From: Flabesymbios commensalis
Taxonomy: Eukaryota > Annelida > Polychaeta > Terebellida > Flabelligeridae
DNA: 64,000 nt
NCBI GenBank assembly: GCA_964017125.1
Contig: OZ024903.1
Span: 87,306,122-87,370,121, forward strand
Direction: 5' to 3'
Shown one piece after another: positions 1 through 11,855 of this stretch. The translations under genes and the position numbers were made by a program. Below the pieces are notes generated by a model. The model was not told where the DNA came from and did no database searches. It saw only the letters and a list, made by a program, of their open reading frames with translations. The first letter of the stretch is position 1; each line of letters begins with the position of its first letter.

Positions 1-229
1 ATGCAAAAAACATTATTCAGAACGTTTTTTTTTCAACACTCATAATATGTTCAAAAATAAGTTTCGTCGAGTTTTAAAAACGTTTTAAAAACTTATTTTA
101 TGACGTTTGATTGCAAAACATTTGAAATAATGTTTTATATAGTTTTTGTAAACTTTACGAAATAATGTTTTATAACATTTTCATATGATTTTGTTGACAA
201 TGCTACAAAAATGTTTTGTGTTTGCTGGG
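1..229. mobile_element. Right end of an A-like element, cut by the window start
   Basis: The right boundary reads ATGTTTTGTGTTTGCTGGG, the reverse complement of the CCCAGCAAACACAAAACAT terminus seen at 22891 and 23501. The inside is AT-rich and repeats AATAATGTTTTATA, unlike the short GCGTC-centred copies, so this may be a longer relative. Its left end lies outside the window. Confidence 0.55.
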
Positions 230-374
230 TGGAGATTGTATTTTGTTCATAGTATTATATAGATATAGGCTGATAACTTGAATTTGACAGAATCGTATAA
301 GATAATTCAATGTAATACAACTTATGGTGAAATAGAACAAATAATAATAAAAATAAGATATTACAAGAACTGTT

Positions 375-470
375 TTTGGCGTCATTCATTATATGTGTTT
401 GCCATACAATGAATGTATATTGTTGTGCAATAAACTTGACTTGACTTGACTTGACTTGACTTGACTTGAC
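375..470 (+). mobile_element. LINE-like 3' end with (CTTGA)n tail
   Basis: A polyadenylation-like AATAAA at about 430 runs directly into six or seven CTTGA units (about 434-470). Short microsatellite tails of this kind are typical of several non-LTR retrotransposon clades. No coding remnant lies upstream, so the clade cannot be named and the left limit is arbitrary. Confidence 0.4.
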
Positions 471-479
471 TCTTATATA

Positions 480-1455
480 GATTTATTACTAAAGGTAGTT
501 ATCTTAATTGTAATTTAGCTATCTTAAATATAATCTGAATTCAGGATAAGCTGGTGTTGTTAAAAGTTTAAATAAATAGTATCGATACGATATGTAATTT
601 GCATTCTCATAAATACAACCACAATATTTTATATTATTTCATATAGGCCTACCACAGAGTAGAAGTGACTTGATTAATTCGATAAATACTTGCGATATAC
701 ATATACATGTTGATTGTACCCATGTTATTTTGGATACACCAGGTTTATTCTAACAGGTTTTGTAGACTGAAATACAAGTTTTACCAGGCTAATTTTACCG
801 GGGTCCTTATTCAATGAGAATAAATGTGTCAGTAGTACAATAATACATATCAGTTCAGCAATATAGTTTTTACGACAATTCATTCGCCCACATAAATCTG
901 ACACATATACATCTTGTAATTATTATGTAAGTTGTCAATTATATAATAATGTTAAATCAAAAATTCCCAAATTTGTTATTTTTACTACAAGAAGCTAGCG
1001 AATATGATATAGTCGGCTATATATAACTTTTTCAGATTAGGTTGACCAGTTAATAGCTAATCTGTTTTTGAAGCAGAACCTAATATGTATTTTTTTAAAG
1101 TAGGTAAACTACAATGCAAATTCAGTTAGAACTAAAATATCGTTGCTAAACATATATGACATATACCTTATTTATATTAAATTATCACTATCTAGTTCGA
1201 TTTGTATCTCTCAACTAACCTCTTGTTTTAAGTGATTCACGTCTTGTTCCCGCATAACGTTTATATACTTTAGTTTACAAAGCAGCCGTTAAAGTGAAGT
1301 GAAGGGGCTGAGTCATAATTTAAATTCTTAACAAATGACAGAGTACTCGACACGAGACTGAAAGTCAGAACTACACGCTGTCAAAGCCAGCAGAGACTGA
1401 GCGAGACACAGTAGTAAATCACTATGTAATTAGTACCATCCAGGAGCTGTGTCAT
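480..1455. other. AT-rich interval, nothing recognised
   Basis: No open frame of note, no hairpin family and no tandem repeat was seen. Composition is strongly AT-rich with scattered short A and T runs. Confidence 0.6.
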
Positions 1456-1458
1456 GTA

Positions 1459-1500
1459 GAGTAAGCAGTTACGGCTGTTTGACTTTGCATCGCAGGTCTA
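1459..1500. mobile_element. Family D hairpin, half copy
   Basis: GTAAGCAGTTACGGCTGTTTG followed by a GCATCGCAGGTCTA-like end matches the right arm of family D (compare 33602-33678). The left arm is absent. Confidence 0.45.
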
Positions 1501-1730
1501 GAACTCTACATATACTTGTGTGAGGTGAGAACATACACAAAGTAAGATATACAAAGTTGGTCATTATTATCACTATAGTGTGAGAATATTCTCACATTGT
1601 AATGCACATACCCAGAGGGGAAACTAACATAAATAAAACTAATAAACGTGTTAGGAGTACCGCTAGACGTCAACGCATGGGCCGCGTTTTGTATCATAGC
1701 AAGGACTTAATTCAATAGAAGTTGCATTTC

Positions 1731-1780
1731 GATGTTGGGCCAGCGTCGTAGACGTGGATCAGCAGCAGCCTAACATATCG
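1731..1780. mobile_element. Family A palindrome, degraded
   Basis: GATGTTGGGCCAGCGTC, loop GTA, then GACG. The left arm and centre are typical of family A. The right arm no longer pairs beyond four bases. Confidence 0.5.
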
Positions 1781-1882
1781 GTACTATTTGGTAGGAGTAG
1801 CTTAACACCACAATTTGAAATAACAGTAAAATCAGACACATAATATAAATAAACTTGTCTTCATCACTTACTGAAATATGTT

Positions 1883-2002
1883 GCCCTTTCCCTTACAACG
1901 CTGAAATAATTTTGAAGACCAAGGGTGTTTTTTAAATTTAAATCATCATAAATATCTTATCTCGTTCCGCTTCCTTTGAACACCTACATGTATGTTAAGG
2001 GT
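1883..2002 (+). mobile_element. Family C MITE, 5' part
   Basis: CCCTTACAACGCTGAAATAA is the same left end as at 57569 and 62250, followed by the shared ATCATCATAAAT, CTCGTTCCGCTTC and ATGTTAAGGGT blocks. The hairpin half and right end are missing. Confidence 0.6.
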
Positions 2003-2011
2003 ATTATTTTG

Positions 2012-2024
2012 CCCCCCCCCCCCC
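2012..2024. repeat. Poly-C tract
   Basis: Thirteen uninterrupted C residues directly after the truncated family C copy. Confidence 0.9.
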
Positions 2025-2515
2025 GTTTCGCCAAGCCATCATTCAATGCAAAAAGTGCTAGAACACAGGTTGAAAAACTGCCATTACATCCATTATATTG
2101 TGGATAGTCTCGTAGGTCAAACTTACCAGAAAATACCCTGTTGGAATTTGACTTTATAACATTGCCTGACGGAAATTGAGATGATGGGACAAGCGTGCAG
2201 ATGTTAGAAAAACAGAGTTCAATTGGTCTATATAGTTGGTAGGTTGAAGGTTAATTAATCGTAAATTAGTCAGTATTTCTGGGCCGTGCATTGGGCGTGA
2301 TCTTCTGTTTGGGGTCACACACAATGAAGTGTACGGTGTACGTGTAGCAACACACTTTATTTGTCAAGTCACCTCATATTAGAAAAAATAGCTCACAACT
2401 TTACAAAACATGAACCTGGTCAGGATTAAATGGCATACAACCACATTTATATTGGGCTGATAATGTCCTTCCGTAAGTTGCATTCGATTATACTCATTGC
2501 ATATGTAAAAGCGCG

Positions 2516-2758
2516 TGAGATAGACTTTAGTCGTCAGAATCTGACGTCTGTAGACGTCAGATTCTGACGACTAAAGTCTATCCCCGCACTGTAAGAGTAA
2601 AAATATTTCTAATAGCCGTAGACCCACAACATAGATATTCAAATGAATCAGAAAGCGCTAACTAAGGCATTTAGGATGATTTCAATTTGAAAAAAAACAA
2701 CTTTGGTCTTCATGTACACAAAATAATTCAGCGCTTTAGAAGTTAAAGGGTGTTAGAT
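2516..2758 (-). mobile_element. Family C MITE with long hairpin
   Basis: Reversed copy. Positions 2519-2582 form a perfect inverted repeat of 31-base arms with a GT loop, centred on TGACGTCTGTAGACGTCA. The family body follows (CCCGCACTGTAAGAG, GCCGTAGACCCA, TATTCAAATGAATC, AGCGCTTTA). Compared with the copy at 11856 the outer TTAA ends are blurred. Confidence 0.75.
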
Positions 2759-2763
2759 CATGA

Positions 2764-4177
2764 TTGATCACATCACAACGTTTTTCTGCGTGTTTCTGCC
2801 ACAACCCACTCTCCCAAAACACACGCAGATTAAAGATCAATAAAACCGAACTTGACAGAAAAATACATAAAACATTTGTCTGTCAGTCTATATCACTCAC
2901 ACAGCAGTCATTTCAAGATCATTTAGGTTCTGTCGCAATGACAAGCATTTAAATCACCTATTCTTGAACGTGTTAAATGCATATAACATTATGATGTATT
3001 ACACATGTATTATGTCGAGTCAAATGTCAATCATTTTATGTCAGCAATACAATGGACAACTTCAGATTCATCAAACAGTAACAACAACTTATTTGTAATA
3101 CGAGAAAACTACAACTGCGGACAAATGATCAATATTGAGTGGTGTTTTGTTTTCATTCAAGTTTCTGCGCTTTTCCAGAATGTCTGTGTTGCCACTGTAT
3201 ATAATAATATGTGGTTATATTAGTTCTGGTTGTTGTTGTTTGTTGTTATCCTGTTATTAAATGTAGCTATCGTCTATATTTTCTAATTGATGTGTGTGTT
3301 TACTGAGCTAACTTGTTACATACATATACATCGTCGGCTTGGAAGTGGAAATGTCTGCTAACTTGATCTAGTCTATTTTTTTGTTAGATCTATTCTATGG
3401 AACATATGCCACCACATTTGAAAAACATTATACAATAACGAGCTCCATTTATAACCAAAAAACGGCATTGGTCTTTTCTTTCAAATCATTTGTTATGTTA
3501 CACTACATAGTTACAACTGCAGTTGAAGAAAGCTGAAATAATATGCAACCCCAGTTAGCTTCTTTCAACTGTAGGTTAATACAAACATAATACAAACATA
3601 ATCAGCAGTTGTATTTGTTTAAAACTGTGGTGTATGCTTCAAATGTAGCAGTGGAGAAAATAGCTATGTTGATTTGGCGACTCTACCTGCCTGCTTTTAA
3701 TTTATAACATTATAAACCATGGTAAAAGCAGCTAACTGGAGTAGTATGTTTCTGTAAGTAAAACTTATATATATATATTATACTATATTAGTGTTGATAT
3801 GGGGTAACTAAATTTAACCGTTCGCATTCTTATTCAACAAGTTGTAACAAGGTAATTCAATTATTTCTCTGTTAACTAAAATACAAGATCTTTAGTATTA
3901 TTGACAAAATTATATAACCTAGGTGAATTTTTAGAAATCTAAACACGTTCACTAACATCCTGTTTTCTCAAAATACGTTTTGGCAGCTAGCACCTTTTAC
4001 CTTTAAGCCGACGACATGAAATTTAGTACAAACGAAGACTCAAGTATAGTACTTTATTCCAGATCATGCACACTAAGTTATATTAGTATATATTATGTTA
4101 ACGTTACTAAATGTCGCATATAGAATACGATACATACTTGACCCTATACAAATTCAGAAATGACTTCTATTATCGTC
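2764..4177. other. AT-rich interval with one weak inverted repeat
   Basis: No gene or repeat family recognised. An imperfect inverted repeat (CTGCAGTTGAAGAAAGCT against the reverse complement of AGCTTCTTTCAACTGTAG) spans about 3515-3573. It has no second copy in the window, so it is not given a family. Confidence 0.5.
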
Positions 4178-4397
4178 AATAAAGCAAATATCGGCCTGCT
4201 ATCAATAACTTTATATAAAGTTCTTGCTGTTATTAATCACGACTTGACCTAAACAGTAAATAAATACATGTAGCTCACTTAAATATGAATAAAGCAAATG
4301 TCGACCTGCTATCAAAAACTTTATATAGAGTTCTTGCTGTTATTAATCACAACTTGACTTAAACAGTGAATAAATACATGTAGCTCACTTAAATATG
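4178..4397. repeat. Tandem duplication, two 110-bp units
   Basis: Units 4178-4287 and 4288-4397 both begin AATAAAGCAAAT and end ACATGTAGCTCACTTAAATATG. They differ at roughly eight positions, so the duplication is moderately old. No coding content. Confidence 0.9.
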
Positions 4398-4658
4398 TTT
4401 TATTAAAGCGGGACAATTTAACTACACGGCTTTAACTTTGCAATTAACTCTGTAATATTTATATATGTCCACTTTACATTTCCCACCTGGTCAGGTTATC
4501 TACTCACTTCTCTCTCTGCTAATTTTTTCATCCCGACCTTCTTAATGTCTGAGCTTATTTGTTGACTTTGCTAAACTAACTTGCGGTCTCATTTCTTTAT
4601 TAGTATCTCATCCTAGTCAGTCATTTTGCAGTCTTTGTGCTGTATTATTCCCAATATT

Positions 4659-4720
4659 CTGGGCCCGTATTCTCGTACAAGTTACGATATATCGTAACTT
4701 GTACGAGAATACGGGCCCAG
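4659..4720. mobile_element. Family E: perfect 62-bp palindrome without spacer
   Basis: Each half reads CTGGGCCCGTATTCTCGTAC then AAGTTACGATA. The axis lies between 4689 and 4690 with no loop. All 31 base pairs match, and pairing stops on both sides at 4658/4721. A second copy of the arm is at 44915-45007, which makes this a repeat family and not a chance palindrome. Confidence 0.85.
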
Positions 4721-6055
4721 TATTCTTACAGCTTACTTATCTATCATTTTTCAATCTCAATCATTTTATAATCTCTGCACTTGATTATTTCTCCCACAAA
4801 AGCTATTTGTCTTGTCTATATTGAATACCCATTCCGATCACCCTGTAATATGTTTTTATCTTTAGCCAACAGATTCCATATTAACGTATGATTTCCATAT
4901 TCTGTAATAAATTACACATAGAATGCATGTGTCGTCTATTGTTACGTCATGAGGTGATACTTCTGGTCAATTTGGCATTAGACAATATAATAAATCACAT
5001 AGGCGTTTTTCTCTACCCCACTTGATTTTCAATCAAGTCAATTTTCCGTGTTTTTGTCCTCTTAGAAGACAGCAAACTGACTCGGAGGGGAATCTAATCA
5101 AGTACATAGACATCAAACTGACTAATTGGGAATATATAGTGTAGAGAGACATAACAGGAAACATACATGGAAAAATGATACAAAGTTGACTTGATGATAT
5201 TCTAGATTCCTTGGGCTTGTGCTTTCTACTCTATGTACGACACTTCTTTGTGAAATAATACAAAAATTATTACGTAAATCATCATCTCGATTCTATGTTT
5301 CATACACTTTTTTTGCAACAATCCACTAAAGTTATCGTCTTACACTAAATTATAACAGCGACAGTGATAATACGATATATGCTATTATATTTATGAATAA
5401 TAATATCAAATTTAAATTTAAAAAAACGCCGAAGTGTAGTTATCGACACGACACCCATCCAACGAAAAGACGGTGTTTCACGTCACCGGGTGGTAAATTG
5501 TCAATCAGCACCCGTCATTCAGTTTTGGTGTCGAGTACTACACTTGGGCCAAAAATCCTTTACATTACATTCCGTATTTCTCATTTTTGACATGGTTGTC
5601 TAAAATTAGAATCAGGAATTTCGTCTCTATATTTAGCCTAACTGGTAAATGCGCAGCAGAAAAATTAAACAAAAATTGCAGTTCTAGTCTATGGACATGT
5701 TTACATCATATTAATAAGCCAAAATTAAATCACCGATTTTTTATGATTTTAGCCTGAGCCAGTCCCTTAATTTTTTATTGGATGATCTATTTCTGGTATT
5801 GATTTGGTGATTCAAGTTCATCTGCAAGGTGAAAAGGACAATTTCAAATAATAATAACTTGCATACCTATCGTTAGTTTGATTTTAACTCGAATTTTTTT
5901 TATGTCAAAATGTAAAATAATATGAGTTGTGGTTTGATTTTGAACGGGAAATGCTGCATTCCTTTGATTTTCAACAAGCACAGATAGGAACTAGACAGTC
6001 AGTCAGAGACCGCAAACCTCTGGCGCGCGATCCAGATAATGCTATTCCGTTAAAT
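4721..6055. other. AT-rich interval, nothing recognised
   Basis: Only short chance open frames. Small inverted words such as TTGATTTTCAATCAA near 5022 were not counted as elements. Confidence 0.55.
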
Positions 6056-6405
6056 CGGTCTAGTAGTCCGTTTACCCGTTATAACGAAATGGTACACCGT
6101 TATAACAAAATACTAGAACTCTACTCTACTAGAACTAATATACCGTTATAACGGATTAGTACAGAATTACAACGAAATAATAGACCGCTATAACGGATTA
6201 GTAGACCGCTATAACGAAATGGTAGACCGCTATAGCGAAATAGTATATCGCTATACCGGAATAGTAGACCGTTATCAGGTTATAGCGGAATAGTAGACAG
6301 TTAAAATGAAATAGTAGACTGCTATAACGAAATAATAGACTGTTATAACGGATTAGTAGACCGTTGTAGCGGATTAGTGGACCGTTAAAGCAAATTAGTG
6401 AAAAA
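6056..6405. repeat. Degenerate minisatellite, ~22-bp unit with CCGTTATAACGG dyads
   Basis: About fifteen diverged units of the form GGATTAGTAGACCGCTATAA CG. Many carry the self-complementary CCGTTATAACGG or CCGCTATAACG. Units differ by substitutions and small indels and the frame is not kept, so the array is not coding. Confidence 0.8.
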
Positions 6406-6429
6406 ATCTTCACGGCCTAAATGCTAATA

Positions 6430-7351
6430 CTGCCGCTTGCCAAAATCTCATTGAAAATAAGTATTACACTTTTCTTATTTTTTTCAAAACATATTTGATT
6501 TTTTTGCATTGTATACCTACCTACCACAAATGGATTATCCAGTCAAAATCACATCAAAACAACATATCACACTGGTTCATATTTTCATTTGATAAAAATC
6601 ATATTTTCATATTTTCTACCTGAAATTGACTTTTGCCCTGTAACATCACGTTGAATAATCAAACTATCACCAGAAATGGATTATCGTGCCAACGTGTTCG
6701 CATTTTTATTTCTTAAAGATCTTATTTTTGTATTTTTGACATTGAAATTGGCCTTTGACCTTGTAGATGATCTTAAAACACCAAACTAATGCTACAAATA
6801 GGTACTCCTGTCGAAATTTGATTATAAATGTATTACATTTGTTTCTAATTGTTTTAAAATCATATTTAAAAACTTGACATCGAATTTGACCTTTGGGCCT
6901 TGTTTATGACCAATACACCAATAAAATGACCAATATAATATTACCAAAAATAGATTCTAAACACATTCAAAACACATCAAAAAGAAGTATTGAACTTGTT
7001 CCTAAATCTAATTGTTGAAAAATCATATTCAACTAGACAATGAGAGACTGCAAACTTCCAATGAAATTAATTATCGTAATCCGGATTCTGGATCAGGATC
7101 GTAATCCGGATCATCCTCTAGAATTTAATGGATTGGTCCTTGGTCCGAGACACACCTCTGGTAATTTTTTCATGCATCCGGATCATAAATCCGGATCATC
7201 CCCAAAATAGAGTCGATTGTTCCTTGGCCCGGGACAAACCTCTGGTAAACATTACATGTAAATCCGTTCTTTACTTTTTAGTAATCCGATGGACAGATAT
7301 ATAGACAGACCAACCAAAAAAACGAAAAACCTAACCTTGCTGGCGAAGGTA
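6430..7351 (+). mobile_element. Degenerate dispersed repeat with GACAGACC / GGCGAAGGTA end
   Basis: Four decayed internal units start near 6528, 6673, 6793 and 6944 (AAATGGATTATC and variants), each followed by TTGACCTTTG-type words. Two CCGGATC-rich segments follow, then GACAGATATATAGACAGACC (7291-7310), and the end CCTTGCTGGCGAAGGTA. A 3' end of this kind (GACAGACAGACC ... CTTGGCGGAGGTA) is, from memory, common in dispersed invertebrate repeats. The class is not known to me. Confidence 0.4.
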
Positions 7352-7359
7352 AATATGGT

Positions 7360-7735
7360 GGTCCAAAAATGGAGTGGCAGCTATTATGGATTAATGCAAA
7401 TTAGGTATCCTTCCACCAATTGGATATTAGGAGATTAATATATTTTTCTCTAGATGATTCTGAACTGAATGGTGAAAAAAATAAAAATGTTTCGCAATTT
7501 GTGGTGGGTCTTTTCATATTTATCCCATTTAATCATTAAAAAATGACTGAAGCGATTATTTTATTTGCGATCATTCATTTTACAAAATGGTGCAATATTC
7601 TGAAAATAGTGACAAAATTGAACCGCAAAGACATTCATCCATTTCGGGGTAGTCTTGTGTGCCTACCGGCAGTGCTTTTGCCCCTATTCACCCGGATTCA
7701 TGTTGCCATGGATACAGGATCCTGGTAACATAGAC
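7360..7735. other. Interval without recognised content
   Basis: No open frame beyond chance and no repeat family seen. Confidence 0.5.
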
Positions 7736-8110
7736 GTGACCACCGGCAAACCCCAGAGTCAACATTGATTTTGTCCCGGCGGCGTCCCCGAGTCCCTATC
7801 GTCAGTAGTCACGTCATTTTAGCCCAACGATGGCCCAGAGAATAGCCAGCATTACAGACGCTGTACCTGTGTTTATCCAGCATCAAGTCAATGTTGGACA
7901 TAAACTTGATATCGCCAGCCATCATGGCGACCACATTTGTGAGAGCGCCCCTCACAATTAGACGGGAAGGAAACGCGCGACGGTGACACGCCTAAACGAG
8001 GCTGACGCCTGCACAGTGCCACAATCAAGCCTCGTTCTGGCAGCAAAAACAAACATGGCGCCCACACGAGCCGTGCCGCTGGTGAGGGGAGTGGGTAAGA
8101 GCGAGATGGG
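7736..8110 (+). promoter_or_regulatory. CpG-containing island with possible first exon
   Basis: GC content rises well above the surroundings, with CGCGCGACGG near 7976 and many CpG. Two ATGGCG contexts occur: CATCATGGCGACC (about 7924) and AAACATGGCGCCC (8052-8064). From the ATG at 8055 a 40-base open segment (13 codons, M-A-P-T-R-A-V...) runs to a good donor-like G|GTAAGAG at 8095. No homology is recognised and no second exon can be paired with it, so the gene start is only a possibility. Confidence 0.25.
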
Positions 8111-8639
8111 GAACTGAGGACAAGTTTATTCTGACTGTCTGGCAGCTGGGGTTTGGTCTGAGAATAAAATAACATTTTCCAGCTCTCATTTTTTTGAGAT
8201 CCTAATGTTAACAGGTTAAATATAGACAGATTGTTGCATCATTAATTCATATTCATATGGGATCAATGAGCAAATGAAAAACACCAGCAGTACATAAAAT
8301 CGATTGATTGCTACAGCTTTGGCGATATATTTGACTTCCATAATGTATGTTGGCAAAGGATAGCTTATTAACTAGATTTTTTTCAAATATGATATATGTT
8401 ATGAAGCGAATTTAATTATGAAACGGAAGTCGATGTATTCATTGAAAGTGAAGGCGGTTACCATACAAACCCGTAGTCTGTTTTTTTGTAAATGTAAATA
8501 TAACTTGCGTATGTGTTATGTTTTTCGGAAGAACAATTACAAATATAGTTTAATTTACATATCATACATATGTATTTCTAAGGCATCACTGTACAATGAA
8601 AGTTGTTTTTCTAACGTCTAGACTTGAATGTTATATTTT

Positions 8640-8860
8640 ACTCTGCGTCTTGTTTGCCAGGTGTCCTTACGGGTGGTCACCGTAGACCGGAAGCTAGAAT
8701 GGGAGATTGATGGCGGCTAGCCGAGGAACCGGAACCCGTGTCTAATAGCGTGAGGCTAACGGTTACACGCCCGGACCAGACAGTGTCCTTGCATGAGGTC
8801 CGTCCTTTAGCCTGTGTCCACGTGGATTAACCCTGTAACCACCGCTCCATATTCGCTTTT
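8640..8860. other. GC-richer segment of unknown role
   Basis: GC-rich relative to its flanks, with CpG, a GATGGCGGCTAGCCG and paired GAGGTCCG / CGGACCAG words. No sustained open frame with splice signals was found. Confidence 0.3.
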
Positions 8861-8876
8861 CAGCACATAAACCCTT

Positions 8877-9077
8877 AAAGCGCTATATCTTTTCATAAAA
8901 ACCTTGGAGACCAAAGGGTTTTTTCAATTTGAAATCATCATAAATGTCTTAGCTCTTTTTGATTCATTTGAATACCTATGTTATGGGTCTACGACCATTA
9001 AAAATAGTTTTACTCTTACAGTGCGGGGATCGATTTTAGTCGTCAGAATCTGACGTCTACAGACGTCAGATTCTGAA
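8877..9077 (+). mobile_element. Family C MITE, right end lost
   Basis: Starts AAACCCTTAAAGCGC, followed by the complete family body, CTTACAGTGCGGGGATCGA and the first hairpin arm. The inner hairpin GAATCTGACGTCTACAGAC with its partner is present, but the copy ends abruptly after CAGATTCTG at 9077, so the second outer arm and terminal TTAA are missing. Confidence 0.7.
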
Positions 9078-9454
9078 AAAGAACAACAATATTCATGAAA
9101 ACTACTTCAGTAAAAAATGGTAAATTTGTCACCCATTTCAAACCATCTTCGTCCACCATGAGTAGAGAATTACGAGAGATTTTTGCAGGTTGTAGGTTGT
9201 AGTGGATACAGATATTCAATTGTAAATTTAAGCTTGATAGAGTTAACCGTTTACCTACTAGTGGTACATATTTGGATTATTTAACATATTTTGAATAAAA
9301 TAGATTCAATTGATTATGCCGCATTTGGATCTTCTATGTTATGTATTGTACTTGGAATTTTTTTTAAATTGGGTACGTTTGATTCACTCTGAGGTGGGAA
9401 TTGGCAATTATTAGGAACTCACAATGCAGCAATCACATATATTCAACAAATTTG

Positions 9455-9500
9455 TTCAGTGTTGGTCCGGCGTCGGACATTAACACTAAGCCAACATTGG
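9455..9500. mobile_element. Family A palindrome, shortened
   Basis: CAGTGTTGGTCCGGCGTC is followed by GGACATTAACACTAAGCCAA. The centre has lost the GACGC half; only parts of the arms pair. Confidence 0.4.
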
Positions 9501-9971
9501 TTTCGTAAATGGTACATGCAATATAAAGTAATGCCCGGGTAACTAATTCATGACTGTTCGTTCAGTAGATGTGGTCTAGTGCAAATCAACAACAGTGCTA
9601 TTTCTGTTTCATAAACTTAAAGAAAATTTGAAAAATCTGTATTACTTTTGATTTGATGATTTTTAAGACTGTCATCTATGTCTACACGTTATTGAATGGT
9701 GGAAGTCAGCTTATTAAATTGCACATTATTAAAATAATTTATTTGAGAAGACAAAATAAGCTTAATGAGTACTTCTACTTGATGAATTAGGCTTAATTCC
9801 ACCATCTAAGTTTACACGTTGCTTTTTGATAGTTATAATTTAGGTCAAAATGAGAAAGTTTGCTGCAGTGGATGACCAGTGGAGTGTGCATGGAATGTAT
9901 GTCATCATTGGAACTAGGCGAGTGGTTGAATGTCACGTGTTTGCGCAAAGTATACAACCGACCTAGTGATA

Positions 9972-10066
9972 GATTAGTGTTGGGCAAGCGTCGTAGACGA
10001 CTGACCGGCATTGAACCAACAATAGGCTGCAACGCTGGCCTAACATTGAACCGGCATTTGGTGGGT
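9972..10066. mobile_element. Family A palindrome, rearranged or double copy
   Basis: GTGTTGGGCAAGCGTC, GTA, GACGAC and CCGGCATTGAACC form one half-decayed copy. CAACGCTGGCCTAACATTGA (10030-10049) adds a second right arm. Confidence 0.45.
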
Positions 10067-10489
10067 AGGCCTACATCTTCTATGAGGTACATCGTAGGCA
10101 AGTATGGAATAAATGTTGGCCAGCACCGGCGATGGTGGTGGAAGGAATACACGTCGAAGATATATTTGAACTTGTCTCCTTGCTTCTTTCCTTAATTATA
10201 TCCTGGACATTCCAGATTCAGGCCCACGAGGAAGGACAATATATTGATTTTTTGTCTATAGCACTCAGACAGACTGAAGCCGGGAACTCCTTTTCTAGTT
10301 TGTTGTATTTTTAAGTATCAAAGTGTTTGCTGAGCATTTAGTTTCATCAAAAATATAATTTCTGATCAATACTGTGTCAGAAACTTTTATAAGAAGACCA
10401 CCAGAGGTTTTGTGTCCTTGATATGTGTTACTAAAATGGCCTGGTCACATGGAATACTGCATAATTTCTATTGGCTATAGACTAGGCTC

Positions 10490-11010
10490 ATCTAGAGTGG
10501 AATTCGTATCTTGAAGTGGTATCTGGGTGAAATTCGTATGTGAAAGTGGTTTCTTGGGGAAATTCGTATCTTGAAGTGGCATCTCGGTGAAATTAATATA
10601 TTGACGTGGTATCGTGGTAATTTTGTATCTTGGAGTGCCATCTTGGTGTGATTGTGTTTCTTGAAATGGTATCTCGGTGAAATTCGTATGTTGAAATTTT
10701 ATCTCGGTGAAATTCGTATCCTGAAATGGTATCTCTGTGAAATTCGTATCTTGAAGTGGTATATTGGTTAAGTTCGTATCTTGAAGTTTTATCTTGCTAA
10801 AATTCGTATCTTGAAGTAGTATATTGATGAAATTCGTATATTGAACTGCTTTCTCGGTGAAATTTGTATCTTGAAGTGGTATCTTGGTGAAATTCGTATC
10901 TTGAAATGGTATATTGGTGAAATTCGTATCTTGAATGGTATGTTGGAGAAACTCGTATCTTGAAGTAGTATGAATCTTGGTGAAATTCGCCCATTGAATG
11001 AAATTCGTCC
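10490..11010. repeat. Minisatellite, 30-bp unit
   Basis: About 17 units with core GGTGAAATTCGTATCTTGAA followed by GTGGTATCTT. Units differ mostly by single substitutions and a few indels near the right end (10930-10985). Open frames on the minus strand here are only the periodicity of a 30-base unit. Confidence 0.9.
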
Positions 11011-11397
11011 AGTCGCCAACACATCTTCATGAAAACTGTACTAGCAATTCCAGCTTCAAATTATGAAAAAAAGAAACAAACACTAATTCAGCAGCTCAGG
11101 GGTTAACCAAAATCACGGCTACGGAATCCAGAATAAAATCGTAAGTCGTCATCCTTTCAAACTGATCACATCCCACAGTGTGGTGATGGTGTTACTAAGT
11201 GCTATTTCAATGCAGGACATCATAAATATAGATATATTTTGCCTGAGCACCCAAGCCATGGAAATGTACACAAAACACAGCCATTCCTCCTGTATATTAA
11301 TATCTAAGTTACAGATATGCTAGGTTTTTGCGATGATTACTACAAATGCATGTGGTACATGTTTGTTCCAGTACATTAAGTTCAAAGAACAAATCAT

Positions 11398-11467
11398 CCC
11401 CTTGGATATGATAGGGTGTATCTGCCACATGGCAAAGTGACAGATACACCCTTTCATATCCAAGGGG
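11398..11467. mobile_element. Family F hairpin
   Basis: Arms of 27 bases (11398-11424 and 11441-11467) pair with a single mismatch and flank a 16-base loop. Arm start is CCCCTTGGATATGA, inner end GGTGTATCTG. A second, partly decayed copy lies at 60076-60127. Confidence 0.8.
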
Positions 11468-11754
11468 TCGAAATATGAGAACAACAATATACTACATAGG
11501 CATCACTGCATAAAAATATAAGCGTCATATTATTTAAAAAACAGTATTTTGATGATTATGCGGTTTTCCCATATTTGACAAATACCTTTAATTATTTTTC
11601 AACTTACAATATTATTATTGATCGATATATCTAAACTATAAATAACTGAGAAGTGACAAACATTAACTGGCTTTATGTATTATTTCTGCTGTGCATACTT
11701 TATCTTAATACGTTTTCTTTACTTTACCCCTCAAAGCGCTCAATCAAATAATTT

Positions 11755-11826
11755 AAATTTTCACCCATTTGAAGGCTGTGTCTCGCTCCCGCGACCCACA
11801 ACTTCAAGTGGGTGAAAATAACTTCT
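11755..11826 (-). mobile_element. Family B hairpin core
   Basis: TTTCACCCATTTGAAGGCTG, GTCTCGCTCCCGCGACC and CACAACTTCAAGTGGGTGAA form the family B hairpin in reverse orientation. The flanking body is not clear, so only the core is called. Confidence 0.6.
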
Positions 11827-11855
11827 ATATGTACTAAGTATTTGAATCAAATATA

